A DNA stretch of 64,000 nucleotides from contig NC_079884.1 in NCBI RefSeq assembly GCF_029227915.1, positions 19,284,001-19,348,000 of the forward strand. The letters are read 5' to 3'. Source of the stretch: Hydractinia symbiolongicarpus (Eukaryota; Cnidaria; Hydrozoa; Anthoathecata; Hydractiniidae). The notes beneath the pieces were generated by a model, which worked only from the letters and a program-made list of their open reading frames with translations, searched no databases and was not told the DNA's origin. Each line of letters starts with the position of its first letter. The stretch's first letter is position 1. This document shows, in pieces, positions 1-9,630 of the stretch. A program made the position numbers and the translations under genes.

Positions 1-1600
1 GTTGCAGATCGCGTGAGCAGTGCCTCTGTATAACCCCGTGTAGTGACAGTGGTCTCGAACTTTACGGCTATATTCGTCGTTTGTCAAAGGGTTTCATGCA
101 GATGTGACAACCCGTGGCGGAGTCGTGCTCCCTCTTTAGTACCTTCGTTAGTGGTAACATGTTCTGTTGAGGGTAGGTGCTGTAGAGTCGCTTTACCTCA
201 TCCTCTAGATGATCGACGAACTTCTTTACACAGTCTTCACCTCTGTAGACTGCTAGTGGGTCTGGCACTTCTCCATATGCGAAAGTGGAGTATGTGGCCC
301 ACCCGCATGGTACATGCTTATTCAACGTCTTAGTCTTGGTATCCCGAGCATTCTCTTTCATTGGGATTAGTAGGCTTTCAAAATCCGCATATATAACGAA
401 TGGGACCATAAATTACTGCTGACCATCTTGATAATATACCCATTTTTCTTTTTCACTCGGCATCGTTATCTTTACCGCTTCATTACCTTTGCAATATACA
501 AAGTGTTTATCGCGGGATTCTATCGTTTGAAACCCCTGCAGGCAATTCAGACAAAAATGCATTTTCCCATGGTTCTTCGATATCTCGCTACCCATTAGTC
601 GTGATAATTTTTTTATGGCTACGTAATGATTCCTCTTCTCATCGGTTATTAGTAGCAAATTAGCCTGCTCACGTTCGTTATATACCGATCTACGCAGGAT
701 ATTAAAGCTCTTACCCATTACATATAGAACGTTTACGGCAATGTCGGGATTATTCCGCTCGAACTTTGTGATATCTTTGATGGATGTTGGGAACTCAATA
801 CCCTGCCAGTTGTATCGATCCACATAGGGTCGCAGCTTACTAATTCTTTGAGGATCTTTTGCTATATTCTCATGATGCAAGGCGGCTACTATAGCCCATC
901 GGAATCATTCTTCATCGGTGTTATTCGGGTTGATGGTGGCCTTTTTCATACCGATCCATCTAGGTGTTTCAATATATGAGGAGCCCCGCGTTAACTTTAG
1001 CTTATGAAAATCAACATCTAGGTGTTGAATACGACCAATACTAAAGCCACTTTTCGGTAAAGCGGGGTTTTCCACATGCTTTCTAATTTGATTAAACATC
1101 ATATCCAGCGATTCATCCACTATGGTTCCTTTAAATACTGATGTCATATTGCTATGAAATACTTTGTCTACTTCTATAAACTCATTAGTACCCTCGATGG
1201 GCTTCCTCCATAGGATCCAAAGGAAAAGTTGCACCTTCGCAGATCCCATTTCTCCCACCTGGTTCTCGATCAATTTTTTCACATGTGATCGTACAATGTC
1301 CAAGTATCCATTAATATCTGTTTTATCAACACCGGCTATGCGATAACTTTTGAATGTCTTATGTAATGCATGCTTATGCTCTTAGGTGGGGGGGGGGGGG
1401 GGGGGGGTAAAATCTTGATTAGGTTGCTCTTCAGCATGATCTTCCCTCGCCTCCTCCTCTATTTCACCAAGAAGGGTCTTTCTTGCTCCATGATATAATG
1501 AGAGAATACGATTTTTAACTAATGCAAAAGTTTGCCGTACTGGTCCCTTGATACTCTCCGGTACATGTGATAGTAGCCACTCTGACAATTTTCGCAACTT
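1..1600 (-). pseudogene. Protein-primed family B DNA polymerase, N-terminal part, decayed
   Basis: Would encode the replicative polymerase of a Polinton/adintovirus-like element. Reading leftward one sees an N-terminal region, a C2H2-like finger (CLNC near 560-530), the exonuclease I motif YADFES (about 390-370), a second Cys pair (CHIC) and, after a frame change near 68, the family signature VRDHCHYTG (60-34), after which the gene leaves the window. One frame runs from 1597 to 70 with in-frame stops at 1382-1384, 905-907 and 413-415, then shifts by one. A 21-G tract (1388-1408) encodes a poly-Pro run just before the first stop. The upstream end is cut by a LINE at about 1600, so the true start is not visible. 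The family call is firm; the gene is clearly dead. Confidence 0.85.
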
Positions 1601-2628
1601 ACTTTTATTTATTTTATTTATTTATTTCTTTATTTAAAGTTGGATCCAGTATAGTTACAAGGTACTAATTTACACCAACTATCAAATTAAAACATGTAAA
1701 TACTAAGTGATAAAAATACAAATAAAATACTAAAATAAATCATCGATTGATCCCCGAATGAGCAGCACAGAGTTTACATTGGCAGTATATTTCAACGTGC
1801 CTGATAACAGATTTGAATTCTTTTAGATCTGTCACATTTTTGACACACGCAGGTAGGTAATTCCAGGCTAGGCTAGCGCGAAATTGAAAAGAATTCTGAC
1901 CGATACTGCTTTTAGAAGGTGGAATGACCAGTACAGTACCACGCCTAAGACTGTAAGTAGTCTCCTTCTTTCGAAAAATATCCCACATTAGTTCAGGGTT
2001 CAATCCATGAAGACACTTATAAACTTCAGTTACAAGGCTTTTCAGATTTCTATCATGGATAGGCATCATACTAGATATTTCCAGTATTTCTGTATAGGTT
2101 TTCTGCACCAGACCAGTTTTTGCACACAACGCTCTTTTATGGGTTGCCGAAATGAAATTGTGTGCCTGTTTGCTGCAGAACATCCATACAAGGGGGCAAT
2201 AATTGAAACAAGGTAAAATAAATGAGTTAAATAATAAATCAATCTGATCCTGTTTGAGAAAATTTCGTATCCTCAGGAGTGCTTTTGTCTTTGAGGAAGC
2301 ACTTTTGCACATCTCTTTTACGTGAGGGTAAAATGAAAGTTTTTCATCCAGAGTAATACCTAGTAACTTAACTTGTTTTGATGGAGCAATAGAAGATGAG
2401 CCAATCTGAATGCTGATATTGCCAACATCAGCTCCCAGAATTATCATCTGAAACTTGCTTGGATTTGCAACCATACCATCTGAGTTGAACCAGTTTACCA
2501 CTTTGACTATGTCAGAGTGCAAACTTTCTAGAACAGCAGTAATGCTACTGTTACAACTAAAAATGGTGTTGTCGTCGGCAAAGTTGCAGATATCACAACG
2601 ATGTCTGCTTTGCGTAATTTTGAATATC
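1601..2628 (-). mobile_element. LINE-a: 5'-truncated non-LTR retrotransposon fragment
   Basis: The open frame 2522-1740, extending upstream to about 2620, encodes the C-terminal half of a reverse transcriptase. It begins at the catalytic FADD block (about 2590-2570) and continues through the connection region typical of CR1/L2-like elements (VKLLGIT, then CFNYCPLVW). Endonuclease and fingers are missing, so this is a 5'-truncated copy. The 3' end at about 1605 is a short TAAATAAA-type tail that abuts the PolB sequence, so it inserted into or just upstream of that gene. The frame is open over 260 codons, which suggests it is younger than the PolB decay. Confidence 0.8.
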
Positions 2629-3932
2629 CCTTAATCCCACGGGATTTTGCAATTACGTGTAATTGTTTTACGGTATTAGAATTTAAATTCATCTCTTTTA
2701 TTATATATAGTTTTTGATTTCAACAAATTTTCTGGCGCGGTCATAGTTTGAGTAAGGGAATTTCCCTTTACTCATATTCTGTATAATAGCATATATACTA
2801 TTGCGCATGACGTCACATGATTTCGTTTATATTATTATGTGCTAGTATTTAATGATATATATCATTAATATTAGTTTGTGCTGGTGATTGGCAGATGACG
2901 TCATGTAATTCTGGTATATATTATTATGTGTTGGTTATTGGCAGACGACGTCATGTATTTCTGGTATATGTTATTATATGTTAGTTATTGGCATATTCAT
3001 ATTATTTTGTGTTGGTTACTAACAGATGACTTAGGGTATTTCCCGTTGGTCGACGTCGTCTGCGCCAGAACGAACATTTCTCTATCTCTGGGTAGGGGGG
3101 TACAAAGCCTATTTATTGGCATTTTTAGATAACTTTTATTACAGCTGCTCGGTCCAAAGTTATTTGTTCTAGTAGAAAAAAAAATAACCTACCTTTTCGT
3201 GAAAAAATATCAGTCATATTTCCTTACGCTGATTTTATATGATTTTTTTTCTATCCAAATTTTGAAAATCTCAATAATTCTCTTGGTATACTTCGCGTAG
3301 CAAACGTGCTCCACAAAAAAATTTGGTTTTATTTTCAATTTGCTTGCGTAATGCTTTTTAAGGATTTAAAACCACCACCAACGACGGCGCCACATCCTCC
3401 GGTGCCATATTTGTTTATGTATCACTTTTAGAAATTTTGCTGACGCCAGCTAAAAGCGTTGCATAATTAGGGTAATGCCGTTGGCCAATCAGATGCGATA
3501 CGGTGACCAGCCTGGTCCAGGGCTATTTCGCTAGAACTATCAGAAAGCGCAGCGCCGTTGAGAAGCAAATAGTCCTGGGGACGAGGTTGACGTCTACTTT
3601 CAATATTTCAATATATCTGCAATTTGCATTAGTAGTATAGTAGACTGAATTAAAGCAGGATTTCGCTCCTTTAACACTTTTACCCCCTCAAACCCTGCTA
3701 AAAACGCTCCCCCGACACGCCCTCCAAAATCCCCAAAACTCACCAGCACACGAAATTTTGATGACATCATCAAAAATTCTTGCGCATGCGCACACGTTGA
3801 TAGTGATAATGCTGACATCAACAAAATCCAGAGCATGCGCGATTGAGTATGGGGATTTCACATATTCGCAGGTCCGCACCAAATGATCCTGGATAGGGTT
3901 TTACTTAAAGAAAAATGATTTGGTTTAAAAAT
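2629..3932. other. Non-coding spacer between PolB/LINE and block 1
   Basis: I see no supportable gene. The stretch holds a 50-bp tandem repeat (2877-3010) and several TGACGTCA and GCATGCGC palindromes. If polB and the repeat-protein gene lie at opposite ends of the virus-like element, the element termini should be here, but I could not recognise terminal inverted repeats. Confidence 0.5.
2877..3010. repeat. 50-bp tandem repeat with CRE-like cores
   Basis: Units start at 2877, 2927 and 2977 (period exactly 50 bp; the third is degenerate). Each of the first two contains TGGCAGAYGACGTCATGTA, so a GACGTCA palindrome recurs at the same phase. A related TGACGTCA stands just upstream near 2808. Confidence 0.7.
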
Positions 3933-4702
3933 ATGCCTGATCATCTCAAGACCCGGGAAATGTGCAATTGGATAGTTGAAGAAATACCCCAGATGCTTAA
4001 ACATGTTCCTGATCAGTTCAAGAGCCAGACATGTGTGACAGAGCCGTTGATAAATACCCCCATATGTACGATTATGTGCCGGATCGATTAAAGACGGATG
4101 TAATGTGTGACATAGCCACCGAGGGAGATACTACAACATTTGTGAATATCCCAGATCATACCAAGACCCAGGAAATGTGTAACTGGATGGTTGAAGAAAT
4201 GCCCCACATGTTCGATTTTGTTCCAGATCAAGAAATGTGCGCCATGGCGGTTGGTAAGGACCCCTAGCTGTTTGAGAATGTTCCAGATCATTTCAAGACA
4301 CCGGAAATGTGTGCCATGGCGGTTGAACGGGAGCCCTGGTTGCTTGAGTATGTTCCACATCATATCAAGACCCAGGAAATGTGCACAAGGGTTATTGAAC
4401 TTAATCCCCGGCTGCTCGGGGATGTTCCGGACCATTTCAAAACTCAAGACATGTGTACCAAGGCTATTGAACAAGGACCATGGCGATTCAAGCATGTTCC
4501 GGACTGGTTTTTTACTAAGGAAATGTATCACAGCATGGCTGTAGAGGAACCTGAGTTACTCGAGGCCCATCACTTGAGAAAAGAGCGGAAGTATAGGATT
4601 AAGAAGGAGCTTCTTCCAGTAGCCTGGCATCCTAACAGGGCTATGGAATGGTGTTTTACGGAAGATGAAAAGGCGGGCCTTAGGCTCTTGTGGCGTAAAT
4701 AA
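3933..4702 (+). pseudogene. Tandem-repeat protein (DUF4116-like, about 26-residue repeats)
   Basis: Encodes about seven degenerate copies of a repeat with the skeleton EMCxxAVExxPxxLxxVPDHxKTQ, followed by a basic C-terminal tail ending near WHPNRAMEW. Similar repeat proteins are familiar to me from cnidarian genomes under DUF4116-type annotations; the role is unknown, probably a helical repeat scaffold. A one-base deletion after about 4026 shifts the frame, and TAG at 4265-4267 interrupts it; otherwise the frame is open to 4700-4702. It is the first gene of block 1 and is followed after 3 nt by the Cys-rich gene, so the two probably shared expression. The start at 3933 is the first ATG in phase. 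Confidence 0.65.
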
Positions 4703-4705
4703 ACG

Positions 4706-4864
4706 ATGAAGGAACAATGCGATGACTGTGAAAAGATACTCGACACCTACGACAGATGCTCCTGTGGACGGAGATTCCTCATAAAAGGTAAACTGCTATG
4801 TTGGTACTGCTGGCATGAGTATATCACGTATAATGGTGGTAGCTGTCCTTGTGATGCTAGTTGA
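4706..4864 (+). CDS. Cys-rich 52-residue protein (zinc-ribbon-like)
   Basis: An intact short frame that starts 3 nt after the stop of the repeat-protein gene. It contains paired cysteines CDDC, CSC, CWYC and CPC, a pattern expected for one or two zinc-binding knuckles, and no membrane segment. I do not recognise the family. Its tight spacing to the upstream gene and its undamaged frame argue that it is real rather than chance. It could act as a small nucleic-acid- or protein-binding factor, but that is inference only. Confidence 0.55.
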   Translation: MKEQCDDCEKILDTYDRCSCGRRFLIKGKLLCWYCWHEYITYNGGSCPCDAS

Positions 4865-4888
4865 AGTATTGTTTCCACAAATAAAAGG

Positions 4889-5479
4889 ATGTTGAAATTC
4901 TGAGACAAATTGTTAAGTCTGAATACTTTTACAGCAATTCAAAACCGCCAAAAATCGAAGAAGAGAACATTGAAAATATCATGCTAAGCGATCCTATCCC
5001 AGCAAACAAAGGCAAGGATGAGCGCTTCGTGATTGGCTATCGGCACCAAGATGTCATCCTAGGACCGTTAGTGATACTGACTCCTGAAAATATCCACTCC
5101 AAGGGTGTCTCTCAATACAACGAGGGTGCGCTAACGATGTCGTTTGATCTAGCAAGCTAACCTGAGTGGTTGGCTAAATATGGAGAGATCTTGGATAAGG
5201 TGGAGTCCTTGGCGGGGATTTGCTTCACCAATGCCGGCGTGAAAAAAGAGCGATACCTCAACACCAAGCTCAAGATTTGGGATGGTAAAGTCAGAACAAA
5301 ATTCCATAAGAAAAAGTTGCGAGTGAAAGGCCATCATCAAGCTGGCGAGTATCTACAGGCAAGGGCGCAACTACTATATACAGACCACTCTGGAAGAGTG
5401 CAAATATAAAGAGGTTGAAGTATACGACACTTTTTACTTCAGTGACTCCGATGATGAAGAGGGTTTCACTGTCTTGTAA
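4889..5479 (+). pseudogene. Conserved hypothetical protein with acidic tail
   Basis: Encodes about 195 residues with a conserved core starting FVIGYRH, a middle section rich in Lys/Trp, and a C-terminal acidic tail (DSDDEEGF). I recall similar unannotated proteins in cnidarian virus-like elements; function unknown. The frame is damaged three times: one base appears missing just after the ATG at 4889, TAA at 5158-5160 interrupts the middle, and a shift near 5360 separates the acidic tail, which ends at 5477-5479. It lies in the same direction as the two preceding genes. No signal peptide or membrane segment is seen. Confidence 0.6.
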
Positions 5480-5526
5480 GTGGCTCGTCAAAGTTCTATA
5501 GTTCGCCTCAGCCATAGAAAACAAAC

Positions 5527-5677
5527 ATGAACGTTTCCGAACTGAAAAAAGGAAGCGAAACCGCTAAAGGTTCGTAACTACTCAACTATGAATAGGGGTC
5601 CTCTTCTCGAAGCCATCTGCATGGTTAAGTATAGGGACGCTTCGACACAAACAGACGGTCCTTATTGTAAAGCTTGA
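5527..5677 (+). pseudogene. Small conserved protein (about 50 codons), frameshifted
   Basis: Starts at ATG 5527 after AAACAAAC, reads MNVSELKKGSETAK, then a one-base shift at about 5565 is needed to continue to a stop at 5675-5677. The second part is hydrophilic with a single Cys near the end. It sits between the acidic-tail gene and the convergent 2-TM gene. Assignment as a gene rests on the start motif, the good continuation after one shift and the absence of any other reading of this stretch. Unknown function. Confidence 0.4.
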
Positions 5678-5746
5678 TACAGCGATGTGTAGTACATGAT
5701 GGTGACCACATCATCGATCGAGATACTGGAGAAGTACTCTAAATCG

Positions 5747-5772
5747 TCTAGTATGTTGAACAACACACTAGA
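5747..5772. terminator. Candidate 3'-end hairpin between convergent genes
   Basis: TCTAGTATGTTG-AA-CAACACACTAGA: 11 of 12 stem positions pair with a 2-nt loop. It lies between the stop of the plus gene at 5677 and the stop of the minus gene at 5825. A sibling sequence stands at the convergent junctions 7191-7216 and 52183-52208. Confidence 0.45.
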
Positions 5773-5824
5773 CCTGACCGGGTGTAGTCGCCAACTACAA
5801 ATTATGAAAAAGCCGGTGGCTCCT

Positions 5825-6471
5825 CTAAGTACCGCTGACATACTCCGCAGATTGAAGTTTTTTCAGAAGCTCGTCCTTCGCCTCCTCACGTCCTTTCGCG
5901 ACAAACTGCATACGTTCCCGTTCATTGATATAGTCCACGATCTTCTTGACACACTGTCTGATCTGCTCCTTCAGCACCATGTACTTTTGCTTTTCCTGCA
6001 TGATTAGGCTGAACTCGTAGTCGCAGTCACACCATTCTCCACGGCTTTCGAGATCAAGTCAACGATAGAGTTGAGTTTGGTCTCCGCCAGTAGTCTGATG
6101 CGCTCATGCTTCCTACTCTTGACACCTAGCCCCTTCCCGGCGTTCCGTAGACCAGCTTGGCCTAACCCTACGGCGATAGTGATTCCACCCATAGCCACGG
6201 CCAGTGGTACACCGATTCCCGAGAGTATACTACCAATGCCACCGCCTGAAGTTATCACGCTTACCGCTAGTAACCCGTGATCCATGTATCTAACCCACGT
6301 ATCATGCATTTTGAACTTTTTGGCGAGTTTGTCACGCTCTTTAATCTCAGCCCGCAGGTATTGTTCCACTTCTTCGATCTTCCTCAGTCTGTAGACTTGT
6401 GAACTGTCCTCCTCCATTCCCTCCGTAGGTGCAGAAGGTACGTTCAGGTAAAGCTTAGCAATATTTGTCAT
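5825..6471 (-). pseudogene. Two-TM conserved protein (hydrophobic hairpin plus coiled tail)
   Basis: Starts at ATG 6471 directly after GAATAA (AATAAATG). The N-terminal 50 residues are charged and helical (KIEEVEQYLRAEIKERDKLA), followed by a Gly-rich hydrophobic pair around residues 65-105 that would form a membrane hairpin, then a basic, helical C-terminus. The frame closes prematurely at 6004 and a one-base shift near 6015 restores the conserved tail, which ends at 5825-5827. Total length would be about 214 residues. I recall homologues only as uncharacterised proteins. It may be a virion membrane or internal protein (inference). Convergent with 5527-5677 and head-to-head with the tail-anchored gene at 6614. 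Confidence 0.65.
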
Positions 6472-6613
6472 TTATTCTATGAGCAAATGCATAGTTATTC
6501 CAACGAACGAAACATTCTTATCGTGGTGATGCTCATCCGTGAGCATAAACTCCAGCCTGTCTGTTGAACCTTTAAGAGGGAGGTATACGGAGTTATAAAA
6601 ATTCCACGTAAGC

Positions 6614-7195
6614 ATGTCTCCTCATGTGTTTAGCTCTTTGGATTTCAATTTGCGGTCAACACAGTTGAACTTTGCGGTCTACTGTGCGACATCCGCGTGT
6701 CGCACAAGCTAATGCGCGATCTGGTATAATCGGGAGTGAAGGGATTGCAATCGATGCCCAACGTTTATACTTAACAAGATTCGAGGATCTCGTCAAAAGG
6801 CCTACCAACACAGGTACGGAGATCAATGAGTTTGAAAATGTACTCAGGTATGCACGTAGCAAGGTCGATTAAAGTGTTGCTCATGGAGTGTATATGATCT
6901 CGAGTGATATGGGGTTGTGGATAGGTAACATCGCTAATTTTACGAACAAGATCTTAATCAGCAAGGGCTATTCCACTATTGGTGTTAACCCGCAGATTAA
7001 CGCTGCCAGAACACAGAGTTCCAAACATCAAGCACCAAGGGAAGAAATTAAAGTGGAGGGTGCCACCCTACCCCGATCAGAGTCGCTCACTACGTCAGGA
7101 GTTGATGCAACCCAGCACGATGACACCAAGGCTACCGTTATCACGTTGGGAGTAGGGCTAATCCTCGTCTTTTATGGATGCAGAAATAGGTCTAA
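6614..7195 (+). pseudogene. Tail-anchored conserved protein, block 1 copy
   Basis: One of three copies in the window (others at 21845-22448 and 51754-52187). The conserved middle reads IDAQRLYLTRFEDLV, then ENVLRYARSKVD and SVAHGVYMI, followed by a variable linker and one C-terminal hydrophobic segment (about LGVGLILVF). This copy has a frame change near 6700, an in-frame TAA at 6870-6872 where the block 3 copy has Tyr, and a small deletion near 7170 before the stop. It ends in the hairpin at 7191-7216, opposite the 3-TM gene. A minor structural or membrane-linked virion protein is plausible but unproven. Confidence 0.65.
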
Positions 7196-7216
7196 TGTGT
7201 TGAACAACATACTAGA
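7191..7216. terminator. Candidate 3'-end hairpin, convergent junction in block 1
   Basis: TCTAATGTGTTG-AA-CAACATACTAGA, an imperfect 12-bp inverted repeat with an AA loop. Both flanking genes stop within a few bases of it (plus gene about 7195, minus gene 7220-7222). Identical in sequence to 52183-52208 in block 3. Confidence 0.5.
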
Positions 7217-7219
7217 CTC

Positions 7220-8514
7220 TCAGTGCGATTTGCCCTTACTCCTTCTGTTACCCACATAAGCAATAACTATACCCACAGCACCTGCGATGGTCAGGTAGAG
7301 GTGTTTTGCTACATACTCTATAACCCTAGCCGCAACTCTGAAGAATAACGACACCACACTGCCAATGATCCCTGGTAGTGCTGCGCCTGCTTTGCCTGCA
7401 AGGTACTTCAAGAATCGTCCGAGTTTTTCAAGCTGTTTTCGTAAAAAATCCTTGTCATTGGCACCTCCTCCTGTAGCAGCTTCTCCGGCGGCACCTCCAT
7501 CTCCAGTGACGGCGAGCACGATGATAGAGACCAGCAAGCCAACAGCAGAAACGATGCTCGCGATAGTCAGGCCCTGCTCCTTGAACAAGATCTTGAGCTT
7601 TTCGACCAAGGTTTTATCATCCCCAGCGATCTTCATCAGAGTCTCTTTGATAATTTTCAGCTGGCTCTGAATCTCGGAGGAAAATACGCCGTGTTGCTCT
7701 CGTAGGGATTTCTTCTCATACCGCAGTTTCTTTAGCTCTTTGTTCCAAATGTCTATTTGTTCCTTGGTTGCTCCAGGGTTGGCCTTCTTTTTGTCCTCGA
7801 GACTTTTGATCTGCTCATCTCTGCGAGTATCTTACTTTCCAACATCCTCAGCTGGCCACGGATTGTTCGAATCCCTTGGTCGAGTCCCCTTCTCTCGCGA
7901 TCCGTGAATATCTTGCTTCCTCCAAACTCGTCGAGTACTTTCCCGAGCCGTGGTAACATTTCGATATTGTCACCCTTTGCTTCGATCTGCTTCACATCGT
8001 TCAAGATCCTCCCGGCCGTTGGAGCGATAGGTGTATTATGGCCTCCGAAACCCATACGCCCAAAGCGATTCTTGGGGCGTAGCATCCTCAGCAGCGTCGA
8101 GCCAATAATTCTAAATTCACCATTATCTTCCCTTGCGAGTCTTATATCATCGGAGAAAAGCTGGTTATTGTCAAGCCTAAAATCGTCGTAAGGTATCGCA
8201 TCTAACTTCGGCTCCCCCAGCTCCACCGCAAGCTGTTTGTAAAAGCTAACAACCTTCGACCTTTTCAGCCTTTCCCCTTGACTTAGCGTGGTGTCGTCTC
8301 CTTCCTTTTCCAGCAACCTTTGCAACCATTCCGGTTGACTTGGCGTGATGTCTGTCTCAGTCGCTTCTGTCCCACTCGCCTGGGGCTCAGTGCTGGACCC
8401 TGGGTTATCCACTTGTCGAAGGGTCTCGCTATCGATACTAAACTCCTCAGGCTCGTCTTGAATGCCTTTCTCTGGTGTAAAGTCATCCATTTTGAAGTCT
8501 TTGTTATATGACAT
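7220..8514 (-). pseudogene. Three-TM protein with acidic N-terminus, block 1 copy
   Basis: About 430 residues: an acidic N-terminal tail (DDFTPEKGIQDEPEEF), a helical charged middle with the conserved ERRGLDQGIRT, then hydrophobic segments TIASIVSAVGLLVSIIVLAV, a Gly/Ala-rich linker, LPGIIGSVVSLFFRV and a last TM before a basic end. One frameshift near 7835 splits it; the rest is open. It starts at ATG 8514 preceded by GAATAA and is divergent from the capsid candidate across 29 bp. Copies occur at 20529-21801 and 52213-53376. Unknown family to me; its constant pairing with the capsid gene suggests a virion membrane or penton-associated role (inference). Confidence 0.7.
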
Positions 8515-8543
8515 TTATTCAAACCGCAAATCCCTACTAATAA
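8515..8543. promoter_or_regulatory. 29-bp bidirectional start region, block 1
   Basis: The whole space between the minus-strand ATG (8514) and plus-strand ATG (8544). Both edges read AATAA immediately before ATG on their own strand. Blocks 2 and 3 keep the same length (20500-20528, 53377-53405) although the middle differs. Candidate core promoter with start-overlapping elements. Confidence 0.6.
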
Positions 8544-9172
8544 ATGTACGGAACGAAGTTAGATCCTAACAAGGAACTAAAGACTATGCTTGCCATGAAA
8601 GGCAAGAAACAGCGTGTCAAGGTCTCCCATAACCCTACCACGATCAATCAAAACGAAGACTTGTACTTGTAAAGATGATGTATTGTTCCCGGGCTCCCTC
8701 AAACTCCTCTTTGACCTGGAGCTTACTGGTACCAACGCCAAACGCACCATCGTCAACAACATCGGCAAGGCCCTGGTTCAAAACCTTCGAATAAGTCTGA
8801 ACGGCCACAAAGTGCAAAACATCAGCGATTTCAATATACTCGCAGTGTATCGCGATTTGTGGCTTCCAAAATTTGAACGCGAGAACAATCTAATTCTTGA
8901 GGGCATCAATCCCAACGATGGTAGAATCTGCGGCCTACAGGTAAAATTGACTGAACATGCAGGAATTGCTAAAGAAAAGGCGATTGCCGCAGCTTACGGC
9001 AACACCTTTTGCATCCCTATAGGCAAGATGTTCAAGATGACGAGGGATGTCCCATTCTATCAAGCAAGCTTACACGACAGGCTGCAGTTCGCCATACATT
9101 TTGCACCCTATGACCAAATCATCAAAGATGAGGGTACAGCTGCTGCTGGAAGCACGGCAGCTAAACCAGCTG
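8544..9172 (+). pseudogene. Candidate major capsid protein, block 1 copy, 3' truncated
   Basis: Starts ATG 8544 (AATAAATG). The recognised part contains SLKLLFDLELTGTN, NIGKALVQNLRISLNG, ENNLILEGINPNDG and AYGNTFCIPI, shared with 20499-19220 and 53406-54678. A small deletion with frame change near 8670 interrupts the N-terminal region. At about 9172 the gene stops matching and is fused to the tail of an antisense BRO-C-like gene, so the C-terminal third is gone. A double-jelly-roll capsid identity is inferred from gene context, copy conservation and my memory of similar proteins in cnidarian Polinton-like elements; no fold could be tested here. Confidence 0.6.
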
Positions 9173-9538
9173 ATTTGAAGTTACATATGTATCGCTCCAC
9201 ATGTCTTTCTTTGATGAATCTGTTAAAGGTATGTATACCGTTGGCGTTGTCGATACCGACAATCTCTTTGGAAATTTCTCTTTGAACCAACTCCTCATCC
9301 TAGGGATATCGCGTCTTTGAATACGCGCTTCATAGTACGGGAAATCGTGGTGCTGATAATCGTCAGGTGTCGTATGCTTGCGAAAAATCATAATAACAAT
9401 TTCCTCGGACTGTTTTGATTGAATGTATTGATCCAACCATTCAAGCTCACTATCCTGCATCGCGATGGTCGCGTCCTTTTGTTTGATTAACTTGCGCTGC
9501 TCCTCAAGTTTTCTCTGTAATTTTGCAAGACAAGACAT
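9161..9538 (-). pseudogene. Coiled-coil protein with BRO C-terminal-like domain
   Basis: Starts ATG 9538 after CATAAA. Residues 1-45 form a charged coiled coil (KLEEQRKLIKQKDATIA). The rest (FPYYEARIQRRD, then MRSWFKEKFPK) resembles the C-terminal domain of the BRO protein at 16306-17190, so this is a BRO-like protein without the BRO-N domain. The 3' end is cut: from about 9173 the frame runs into antisense capsid sequence and stops at 9161. A more damaged copy is at 15950-16185. Its upstream leader (hairpin 9606-9630, then AAAATCATGAGCACCGTCC) is shared with the BRO gene of block 2. Confidence 0.55.
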
Positions 9539-9605
9539 TTTATGTTATGCTTTTGGATCCGGGGATCATGTTGCGAGGACGGTGCTCATGATTTTTGCCG
9601 TCAGC

Positions 9606-9630
9606 TAAGGTGAACCTGTGGCTCACCTTA
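9606..9630. promoter_or_regulatory. Intergenic hairpin TAAGGTGA...TCACCTTA
   Basis: TAAGGTGA-ACCTGTGGC-TCACCTTA; read on the minus strand the stem extends inward to GGTGAGCC-ACA-GGTTCACC with one G-T pair. The sister at 16204-16230 keeps the flank but has a swapped stem pair and a flipped loop. It lies upstream of the BRO-C-like gene. Confidence 0.5.

Noticed and set aside
3600-3882. Minus-strand frames with a signal-peptide-like start
   Set aside because: Two overlapping frames, no conserved motif, no start signal, in a spacer with palindromic repeats.
8538-8543. AATAAA only as poly(A) signal of the preceding gene
   Set aside because: It occurs before both starts of divergent pairs, where no gene ends upstream; a dual use elsewhere is still possible.
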